64,000 nt of DNA, taken from contig CAYYZY010000011.1 in assembly GCA_964475955.1 (NCBI GenBank), positions 1 through 64,000 on the forward strand, written 5' to 3'. Under the pieces are notes generated by a model. That model saw only the letters and a list, made by a program, of their open reading frames with translations. It had not been told where the DNA came from and ran no database searches. The position numbers and the translations under genes were made by a program. The stretch's first letter is position 1. Each line of letters starts with the position of its first letter. Shown one piece after another: positions 58,221 through 64,000 of this stretch. The DNA is from DATKZH01 sp964475955. Lineage in GTDB: Bacteria > Planctomycetota > Planctomycetia > Pirellulales > Thermoguttaceae.

Positions 58221-59495
58221 ATGATACGGGATCGGATGCTCGGGTCTTCGCTTCAACCGGGCTGCGCGTGCGCGCTCGTCGTCCTGCTCGCCTGGTGCGC
58301 CGCAGGAGCGGCCGGCGAGGACGACGGGCCGGCGCCCCGGGATCGGCTCGTGCTCGTCGACGGTACGACGGTCGCCGGCACGATCGCCTCCATCGGCCGT
58401 GACGGCACGATCGCCCTGGACGGCCTCGAACAGCGCTACGCCCTCGACGGGCTTCGCCGCATCGAGCGGGTCGCCGGAGGAGCGACGGGCACCGACGACG
58501 ACGCCGAAGCCGTCCTCGAACTGGCCGAGGGCGGCCGGCTGCTCGCCCAGCGCCTGGCGATCGGCGACGAGGCGTGCCAGCTCGCATGGCCCCACGGCCG
58601 GCTTTCGGTGCCGCTCGACGCCGTCCGGGCCATCCGATTCCGCCCCGGCCAGACTCGCCCCGATTTCCAGGCGGCGTTCGCTACCGCCGAGCCGTTCGAT
58701 CGGCTCTTCGCCGAGAACGGGGGCCAGGTCGTGGCGATCCGAGGATTCATCGAGGAGCTCGACGACGAGCGCCTCATGATCGAGTGGGACGGAGCGCCGC
58801 GCGAGGTGCCCCGAGCGAAGCTGTTCGGCATCGTGCTCGCGTCGATCGATGCGACGCGGAACCAGCGGGCCCCGTGCCGCGTGGATCTCGCCTGCGGCTC
58901 CCGGCTGGAAGGAGCGATCGTGTCGCTCACCGGCGGCGAGTCGGCCACCCTGGCCTTCCGCCCGAGTTGGGAGGCCGAGTTGGCGATCCCGTGGGAGGGC
59001 GTCGCCCGGGTGTCGATCCGGTCCGACCGCCTGGTGTATCTTTCCGACCTGGCGCCGGTGGAGGTCGAGGAGGCGTCGATCGTCGCGTTTCCCCGGCGCT
59101 GGCAGGCCGACCTGAGCGTGCGCGGCCGTCCGCTCACCCTGGGCACGCGCACGTTCGCGAAGGGAATCGGCATGCAGGCCCGATCGCGGCTGGCGTTTGG
59201 CATCGACGGCCGGTTCGATCTGCTTTGCGCGACGATCGGCATCGACGCCGGGACGGGCGGCCACGGCGACTGCGTTTTCGTCGTGCTCGGCGACGGCCAG
59301 CAGCGGTTCCGCAAGCGCGTGAAGGGGACCGACCCGCCGTGCGATCTCCGCGTCGACGTGCGGGGCGTGACCGAGCTGGTGCTGTTGGTCGAGCCGGGCG
59401 AAGACCTCGACCTCGGCGACCACGCCGACTGGTGCGACGCCTGCCTCATCCGCCCGGCGAACGGGACGACGGAGGAAGGGGGAGGGGAGGGATGA
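58221..59495 (+). CDS. Exported NPCBM/NEW2-domain protein
   Basis: 424 residues from ATG 58221; GTG 58218 is in frame three bases earlier. Signal peptide: CACALVVLLAWCAAGAAGE. The N-terminal half is beta-rich with SH3-like repeats (RLVLVDGTTVAGTIASIGRD, RLEGAIVSLTGGESATLAFR; each repeat speaks of a short strand pair around V-G-T/G). The C-terminal domain (about 285-415) is NPCBM-like: SVRGRPLTLGTRTFAKGIGM, then QARSRLAFGIDGRFDLLCAT, GGHGDCVFVVLGDGQQRF and ELVLLVEPGEDLDLGDHADW, a carbohydrate-binding beta-sandwich. Last gene of the operon begun by BlaI. It stops at the first unit of a GGATGAA tandem array, so slippage there would alter only the stop. Confidence 0.85.
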   Translation: MIRDRMLGSSLQPGCACALVVLLAWCAAGAAGEDDGPAPRDRLVLVDGTTVAGTIASIGRDGTIALDGLEQRYALDGLRRIERVAGGATGTDDDAEAVLELAEGGRLLAQRLAIGDEACQLAWPHGRLSVPLDAVRAIRFRPGQTRPDFQAAFATAEPFDRLFAENGGQVVAIRGFIEELDDERLMIEWDGAPREVPRAKLFGIVLASIDATRNQRAPCRVDLACGSRLEGAIVSLTGGESATLAFRPSWEAELAIPWEGVARVSIRSDRLVYLSDLAPVEVEEASIVAFPRRWQADLSVRGRPLTLGTRTFAKGIGMQARSRLAFGIDGRFDLLCATIGIDAGTGGHGDCVFVVLGDGQQRFRKRVKGTDPPCDLRVDVRGVTELVLLVEPGEDLDLGDHADWCDACLIRPANGTTEEGGGEG

Positions 59496-59533
59496 AGGAT
59501 GAAGGATGAAGGATGAAGGATGAAGGATGAAGG
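59490..59533 (+). repeat. GGATGAA heptamer tandem array
   Basis: About six direct copies of GGATGAA covering the stop codon of the NPCBM gene and the following bases. The same heptamer occurs inverted at 52731-52768. Confidence 0.85.
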
Positions 59534-59575
59534 GGGCAGGGCCGGGCTGTCTGGAGTGGAGATTACGCAGGCGGC

Positions 59576-59641
59576 CGGGAACGCGTTGCGGGGCGTTCCG
59601 GCTCCTGGGCGCTCCGGGAACGGCGCAGAGGCCGTTCCCCA
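59576..59641. repeat. Dispersed palindrome, CTGTAGGGAACG family, diverged copy 3
   Basis: The arms CGGGAACGCGTTGCGGGGCG and CGCAGAGGCCGTTCCCC pair over about 26 bases with mismatches; same order as at 34175-34247. The sequence after both copies contains TCGCGTACGGT. Confidence 0.65.
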
Positions 59642-59680
59642 TGGTCTTGTTTCCCGCGCCCGGGAATCGCGTACGGTGAT

Positions 59681-60466
59681 CTACCGGGTCGTACGGGCCG
59701 ACTTGATCAGCACGGTCTCAACCGGCTTCCCGGGAAACTGTTCGGTGTCTTGCACTTCGACTTTGGCGATTGCGTCGACCACCTCCATGCTCTCGGGGGT
59801 CACTCGGCCGAACACGCAGTAGCCGTAGTCTTCTCCGTTGAGGCTTTGCTGGGCGCCGGGCTGGTAATCGTAGTACGGGTTGTCCTTCACGTTGATGAAG
59901 AACTGGCAGGTGGCGCTGTTGATCACCTCGGCCTGGCGCGCCATGGCGATCGTGCCGCGCACGTTGCTCAGTCCGTTGTTCGCCTCGTTGGGGATCGGCG
60001 CCCCGGCCGGCTTCTCGGAAAGCTCGGGCGTGTACGACCCGCCCAGGATGACGGCCCCCGGCCACACCTGGTGGAAGATGGTCCCGTTGTAGAATCCTCC
60101 GTTGACGTATTGGAGGAAGTTCTCGACGGTGACCGGCGCGTTCTCGCGGTCCAGCTCGATGACGATCTTCCCCTTCGAGGTCTCCAGCTCGACGAGCGAC
60201 GGCTTCGGCCCCCGGCTCGCGGCGGGCAGGCCGGGACCCGAAAGACTGACCGGCGCGGCCTTGGCAGTCGTCGGCCGCGTGCCCGTTCCGGGCAGCTCGC
60301 CAGCGGGGTTCCCGGCCGAGGTCGCCGGGGCCGCGGCGGTCTCGTCCGTCTCGGCGGGCTCGGCGCCCGTGTCGCCGTCGTCCGCGGAGCCACATCCGGT
60401 CAGGGTCAACAAGGCCCCTACCATGAAACACGCCGCGAGGGACTTCCATGTGCAGTGCATTCGCAT
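59681..60466 (-). CDS. Cyclophilin-type peptidyl-prolyl isomerase, lipoprotein
   Basis: 261 residues from ATG 60466 (ATG 60460 also possible). A lipobox, ALLTLTGC, puts the lipidated Cys at residue 25, followed by a disordered Thr/Ala/Pro linker to about 95. The cyclophilin domain is VELETSKGKIVIELDRENAP, VTVENFLQYVNGGFYNGTIF HQVWPG, then GLSNVRGTIAMARQAEVINS, ATCQFFINVKDN and YGYCVFGRVTPESMEVVD. It resembles E. coli PpiA/B. The catalytic Arg of FHRV is Gln here (FHQVW), a change seen in some low-activity cyclophilins. Probably anchored to a periplasmic membrane face and helping protein folding. It stands alone between repeats. Confidence 0.92.
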   Translation of the reverse strand: MRMHCTWKSLAACFMVGALLTLTGCGSADDGDTGAEPAETDETAAAPATSAGNPAGELPGTGTRPTTAKAAPVSLSGPGLPAASRGPKPSLVELETSKGKIVIELDRENAPVTVENFLQYVNGGFYNGTIFHQVWPGAVILGGSYTPELSEKPAGAPIPNEANNGLSNVRGTIAMARQAEVINSATCQFFINVKDNPYYDYQPGAQQSLNGEDYGYCVFGRVTPESMEVVDAIAKVEVQDTEQFPGKPVETVLIKSARTTR

Positions 60467-60897
60467 GCCTCCCTATGCTTGGGTCTCGTGTCGACGCGTC
60501 GGGTGCGTGATGCGGGGCAGGTGCACACCGTCGCGAAACGCCTCACGGTGCCGCCGGCAGGCGCGGCGGCCTCGATCGAGAGGGCGTATCATCCGCAGAT
60601 CCGCCTTCCAGTGCAAGCTCGGTTGCCCCCATTGACGCACGGAATTTGGGTGAAATGGGCGCTTTGGGAAGCCGCCCGGCCTTTTGTCATTTGTGATACA
60701 ATGGCGTACGATGACACGTAGCCCGCATTTCTCACCAGCCGGGGAGACTGAACGACACGGCGCCCACACCAACCCGAAGCGCAAGCGAGGCGAAGTCCAG
60801 GCCAGTGCCTCGCTTGCGCTTCGGGTTGGTGTGGCTGGTGAGAAATGCGGGGTAGTGGGCCGTCCGTGCCCCCCATCCGACGCGGACTTCCGAACCG
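60467..60897. other. Spacer with a large nested hairpin, upstream of the ABC exporter genes
   Basis: 431 bases. It contains a nested hairpin at 60719-60854 (separate entry). A -10-like TACAAT (60697-60702) lies about 200 bases before the next gene, but its -35 is poor. No gene recognised. Confidence 0.4.
60719..60854. repeat. Nested hairpin containing ACACCAACCCGAAGCG
   Basis: The outer arms CCCGCATTTCTCACCAGCC (60722-60740) and GGCTGGTGAGAAATGCGGGG (60833-60852) are complementary. The inner arms CACACCAACCCGAAGCGCAA (60765-60784) and TTGCGCTTCGGGTTGGTGTG (60814-60833) are also complementary, continuing for eight bases inward. Together they form a stem of nearly 50 bases with a side spacer. 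This is a composite of a type I recognise as dispersed in planctomycete genomes. Confidence 0.85.
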
Positions 60898-61794
60898 ATG
60901 AACAGCACGTGGTACAACGTGGCGGTGGTGCTCCTCTGGGTGGCCAGCATGAGCTGGCTGGTCTCGCAGAAGGTGATGCCCGCCCTGTTGGTCGGCGAGC
61001 CGCCCAGCTACCGGACCATCGTCCGGGCCCAGCAGGGTCAGCCGCACGCCGGTTGGAGGATGGCCGTCAACGACCGGGAGGTGGGCTGGGCTTTAAACAC
61101 CACAGTGCCGCTTCCCCGCGAGATGACCGAAGTCCGCAGCCTGGTCCACTTCAACGATCTCCCCCTCGAAGAGATGACCCCCGGCCTGCTGCGCCCCCTG
61201 CTCGTCCCCGAGGAGGGATGGCCCGACCGGCTCAAGCTCGAGGCCCGAAGCACCCTCAGCTTCGACCCCCTGGAGCGGCTCTCCCAATTCGTCTCCTCCG
61301 TCGGATTCGAGGGGCTCGACGACGTGATCAAGGTCCGCGGAACCCTCGACGGCCCCGAGCTGGCCCTGTCGGTCCACTCCGGCGACTTCACCTACCAGAC
61401 CGAGCTCAACCTGCCCGAAGAAGCCCTGCTGACCGACGCCCTGGCGCCCCAGACCCACCTGCCCAATCTCCGCGAAGGCCAGAAGTGGAACGTGCGCGTG
61501 TACAGCCCTTTGCGCCCGCCCAACAGCCCCGTCGAGCTCCTCCAGGCGAAGGTCGAGGGGAAGCGGACGATCGAGTGGGACGGTCGCCTGGTCGAGGCGT
61601 GGCTGGTCGTCTATCGGGCCGATCCGGGCGCCGCCTCGGCCGCGGCGCGCTCCGCCCGCGGCAGACTCTGGGTGCGTGGCGACGGTACCGTGCTCAAGCA
61701 GGAAGCGACGCTGTTCGGTTCGACCATGTCGTTCGTGCGCCTTTCCGGCACGGAGGCCGCCGCCTTGGCCGAATCGGTCGGCGATTGGGAGTGA
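60898..61794 (+). CDS. Hypothetical membrane-anchored protein of the ABC exporter locus
   Basis: 298 residues from ATG 60898. One N-terminal TM helix (NVAVVLLWVASMSWLVSQKV) anchors it, with a beta-rich periplasmic domain afterwards (HAGWRMAVNDREVGWALNTT, GLDDVIKVRGTLDGPELALS, NVRVYSPLRPPNSPVELLQA, EAWLVVYRADPGAASAAARS and RGRLWVRGDGTVLKQEATLF). The last part resembles a lipoprotein-localisation-type beta-sandwich, but I do not recognise a named family. It lies 71 bases upstream of an ABC ATPase and permease, so it is probably an accessory protein of that exporter. Confidence 0.7.
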   Translation: MNSTWYNVAVVLLWVASMSWLVSQKVMPALLVGEPPSYRTIVRAQQGQPHAGWRMAVNDREVGWALNTTVPLPREMTEVRSLVHFNDLPLEEMTPGLLRPLLVPEEGWPDRLKLEARSTLSFDPLERLSQFVSSVGFEGLDDVIKVRGTLDGPELALSVHSGDFTYQTELNLPEEALLTDALAPQTHLPNLREGQKWNVRVYSPLRPPNSPVELLQAKVEGKRTIEWDGRLVEAWLVVYRADPGAASAAARSARGRLWVRGDGTVLKQEATLFGSTMSFVRLSGTEAAALAESVGDWE

Positions 61795-61865
61795 TCGCGA
61801 AGAGCCTCACCCCCGGGCCATGGGCCGCGGGTCCCGGCTCGAACGGAAAGCGGTGGCCAGAAAGC

Positions 61866-62690
61866 ATGATCCGATTCGACAACGTGATCCGAAAGTACGG
61901 CGGGAAGGTCGCCGTTGCCGGACTCGACCTCGCCGTCCCCGCCGGGGAGCTGTTCGCCTTCCTGGGCCCCAACGGTGCCGGCAAAACAACTACGGTGAAG
62001 ATGCTCACCGGCCTGTTGCGGCCCAATTCCGGAACGGTCTCGGTTTGCGGGCACGACACGGTGGCCGAGACCCGCGAGGCCGCCCAGTTCCTCGGCTACG
62101 TGCCCGACAAGGCGTTCCTCTACGAGAAGCTCTCCGGGCGCGAGCACCTCGAGTTCGTCGGCGAGATGCGCGGCCTGAGCCGCGAGCGGATGGCCGCGGC
62201 GATCGCCCTGGTGAGCGAACAATTCGGGTTGGCCGAGTTCCTCGACGACCTGTCGGAGACCTATTCCCACGGCATGAACCAGCGGCTCGTCTTCGCCTCG
62301 GCCCTTTTGCACGACCCGCCGGTGCTGGTCGTCGACGAGCCGATGGTGGGGCTCGACCCGAAGAGCGCGCGAATGGTCAAGGACCTGCTCCGCGCGAGGG
62401 CGTCGGCCGGGCATACCGTGTTCATGTCGACCCACACCCTCGGCGTGGCCGAGGAGATCGCCGACCGGATCGGCGTCATCGATCGGGGCCGGTTGATTTT
62501 CCTGGGAACGCAGCAGGAGCTGGCCGAGGAGCTGTCGGCCGGGAGCCGCTCCCTGGAGCAGTTGTTCCTGGAACTGACCGCCGAGGCCGAGGGGCGCGAC
62601 GCGGAAGCCGAGGGGCGCGACGCGGAAGCGGCCGCGCCCCCGCCCGAAGCGCTGGAGACTCCCGTGGCGGAGCAAGAGCACGCGGAATGA
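61866..62690 (+). CDS. ABC transporter ATP-binding protein (exporter type)
   Basis: 274 residues from ATG 61866 (MIRFDNVIRKYGGKVAVAGL). Walker A is FLGPNGAGKTTTVKMLTGLL, Q-loop in LGYVPDKAFLYEKLSGREHL, Walker B in VLVVDEPMVGLDPKSARMVK and the switch His in FMSTHTLGVAEEIADRIGVI. The signature reads ETYSHGMNQRLVFASALLHD: LSGGQ is replaced by YSHGMNQR, found in ABC-2-type export ATPases. The C-terminal tail holds a direct duplication of 21 bases (62586-62627) that repeats AEGRDAE, with Pro/Ala afterwards. It precedes the permease by 61 bases. The substrate is unknown; neighbours give no metabolic hint. Confidence 0.93.
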   Translation: MIRFDNVIRKYGGKVAVAGLDLAVPAGELFAFLGPNGAGKTTTVKMLTGLLRPNSGTVSVCGHDTVAETREAAQFLGYVPDKAFLYEKLSGREHLEFVGEMRGLSRERMAAAIALVSEQFGLAEFLDDLSETYSHGMNQRLVFASALLHDPPVLVVDEPMVGLDPKSARMVKDLLRARASAGHTVFMSTHTLGVAEEIADRIGVIDRGRLIFLGTQQELAEELSAGSRSLEQLFLELTAEAEGRDAEAEGRDAEAAAPPPEALETPVAEQEHAE

Positions 62691-62751
62691 AAGTCCGTCC
62701 GACGTCCGGGCGGTCCGCAGCCGGTTCTTCTGGAAATGGAGCGAGGCATCC

Positions 62752-64000
62752 GTGACGGGTCCGCCCGAGGTCGATCCCCGGTCCGAGCAGCGCCCCGCCC
62801 CGGCGATGGCCGCCCCGTGCGCCGGCGTGCCAAAGCTTCTGTCGGCCGAGGCCGAGGCGAGGGCCTTCTGGCGCATGCGGTGGCGCATGGTGGCGACGCT
62901 CGTCGAGCAGACCTTCTCCCGCGCCCGGCTGCGCCTCTCGCTGATCGTGGGGTTGAGTTCGTTCCTCTGGGTCGTCCTGTTCCTGCTGTTCCTCGAGGGG
63001 TTTCAGTTTCTCAAGAAGGCCGTGCCCGGCGATCTGCACGACGAAACCGTGGGCATCGTGTTCGGCATGTTCTTCGTCACCATGACGGTGATGCTTACCT
63101 TCTCGTCGGGCATCATCCTCTACAGCTCGCTGTTCAAGGGCCGCGAGATCGGGTTCCTGCTGACGCTGCCGGCGCGCGTGCAGCGCATCTTCCTGCACAA
63201 GTTCCAGGAAGCGATCCTGTTCAGCAGTTGGGCCTTCATCCTGCTCGGCAGCCCGATGCTGATCGCCTACGGGCTGGTGGCCGAGGCGCCGTCGTACTAC
63301 TACGCGCTTCTGCTGCCGTTTCTGGTCGCCTTCACGTACATTCCCGCGGGGGTCGGGGCCGTTGCCTGCCTGGCGATCGTCCGGCACATGCCCAGCGGGC
63401 GCGTGCTCGTGCTGGCGTTATTGATCGGGGCGGTGGTCGTGGCGATCCTCAGCATCGGGTGGTCGGTGACCGCCGACTTCAACCGGAACCTGCTGCGGCC
63501 CTCCTGGTTCCGCGAGATTCTCAACCGGTTCCAGTTCACCGAGCATCGGCTGCTGCCGAGTTGGTGGATCAGTTCGGGGCTTTTGGAGGCGGCGCGCCGC
63601 CAGTGGTCGGAGAGCTTGCTGTTTCTCGCGCTGATGGTCTCCAACGCCCTCTTCTTCCGGCAGTTGGGCGTGTGGACCGCCGGCGCCCTCTTCCGCCCCG
63701 CCTACAGCGCGCTGTACGGCCGACGGATCGCCCGGCGGCGCACCCGGGTTGCCTGGATCGATCGGATCGTGATCCGCCTCACGTCGATGCTGCCGGCGCA
63801 GATGCGATGGTTGATCGTCAAGGACCTGCGCGTCTTCCGCCGCGACCCGGTCCAGTGGGGCCAGTTTTTGATTTTCTTCGGGCTGCTGGCCCTCTACTTC
63901 CTCAACATCCGGCGGTTCAGCTACGAGGTGTACTACAAGGGCTGGGTGAACATGGTCAGCTTCCTGAACGTGTCGGTCGTGGGCCTTTTGCTCTCAACGT
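62752..64000 (+). CDS. ABC exporter permease, truncated by the window edge
   Basis: At least 416 residues from GTG 62752; GGAGCGAGG lies upstream, and the protein opens MTGPPEVDPRSEQRPAPAMA. No stop before 64000. TM helices so far include SLIVGLSSFLWVVLFLLFLE, TVGIVFGMFFVTMTVMLTFS, AILFSSWAFILLGSPMLIAY, YYYALLLPFLVAFTYIPAGV and RVLVLALLIGAVVVAILSIG; another starts at QFLIFFGLLALYFLNIRR. A cytosolic loop in the middle (LFFRQLGVWTAGALFRPAYS, then LYGRRIARRRTRVAWIDRIV) is basic. It resembles the large permease of ABC-2-type exporters that are paired with the preceding ATPase. The downstream half lies outside the window. Confidence 0.85.
   Translation, partial: MTGPPEVDPRSEQRPAPAMAAPCAGVPKLLSAEAEARAFWRMRWRMVATLVEQTFSRARLRLSLIVGLSSFLWVVLFLLFLEGFQFLKKAVPGDLHDETVGIVFGMFFVTMTVMLTFSSGIILYSSLFKGREIGFLLTLPARVQRIFLHKFQEAILFSSWAFILLGSPMLIAYGLVAEAPSYYYALLLPFLVAFTYIPAGVGAVACLAIVRHMPSGRVLVLALLIGAVVVAILSIGWSVTADFNRNLLRPSWFREILNRFQFTEHRLLPSWWISSGLLEAARRQWSESLLFLALMVSNALFFRQLGVWTAGALFRPAYSALYGRRIARRRTRVAWIDRIVIRLTSMLPAQMRWLIVKDLRVFRRDPVQWGQFLIFFGLLALYFLNIRRFSYEVYYKGWVNMVSFLNVSVVGLLLST

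Overview
The window is very GC-rich bacterial DNA whose gene content points strongly to a member of the Planctomycetota, probably Pirellulales-like. The evidence is: several Tat-exported oxidoreductases and TIM-barrel proteins, a formylglycine sulfatase, a BNR sialidase-like protein, a YfhO-type membrane protein, an S41 protease, lineage-typical proteins with PQQ/HEAT/NPCBM domains, a large MoxR-DUF58-VWA operon, and very many dispersed intergenic hairpins. I see no rRNA, tRNA, CRISPR array, plasmid or phage module.

Layout. 1-2.2 kb: a broken discoidin/beta-propeller gene running off the left edge, a small conserved hypothetical gene and palindromic repeats. 2.2-9.2 kb: an RND/MMPL-type exporter facing a three-gene Mla-type lipid transport operon (mlaE-mlaF-mlaD, minus strand) and a Tat-exported aldo/keto reductase homologue with altered catalytic residues. 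9.4-17.4 kb (plus strand): an orphan addiction-module antitoxin, a histone-deacetylase-fold enzyme, an MBOAT acyltransferase, a lipoyl-like domain with no lysine, ScpB with a long acidic tail, a DUF488 remnant and a TadG-like protein pair. 17.8-22.7 kb (minus): a Tat TIM-barrel protein, a C69 peptidase carrying an inserted hairpin, a YwaF-like membrane protein, a REP-associated Y1 transposase that has cut a cupin gene down to 17 codons, and rsmD. 23.1-38.8 kb: sialidase, a chimeric esterase/phosphatase fragment, sulfatase, Gfo/Idh/MocA oxidoreductase, YfhO, a Cys-cluster protein, a pentapeptide-repeat/channel fusion, GNAT, glutamine synthetase and an S41 protease.

39.6-59.5 kb is the most coherent block: a BlaI-type repressor with its own promoter and candidate operator, followed by ten co-directional genes (Tat squalene-cyclase-repeat protein, MoxR ATPase, DUF58, BatA-like VWA protein, 1487-aa propeller/HEAT protein, second VWA protein, DUF4175-like membrane protein, coiled-coil protein, TPR/Cys-cluster protein, NPCBM protein). 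By family logic this is a chaperone/VWA envelope machine with several exported, planctomycete-type partners of unknown job. 59.7-64 kb: a cyclophilin lipoprotein and an ABC exporter operon (unknown protein, ATPase, permease cut by the right edge).

Two themes run through the window. First, gene debris (discoidin/propeller, DUF488, cupin, PhoD/esterase chimera) marks repeated deletions and insertions. Second, at least nine families of short inverted repeats are scattered between genes and sometimes inside them. One family, with GGGGAC-ended arms, is shared by the flanks of the Y1 transposase and by two solo hairpins, which looks like an active or recently active REPIN/RAYT system.
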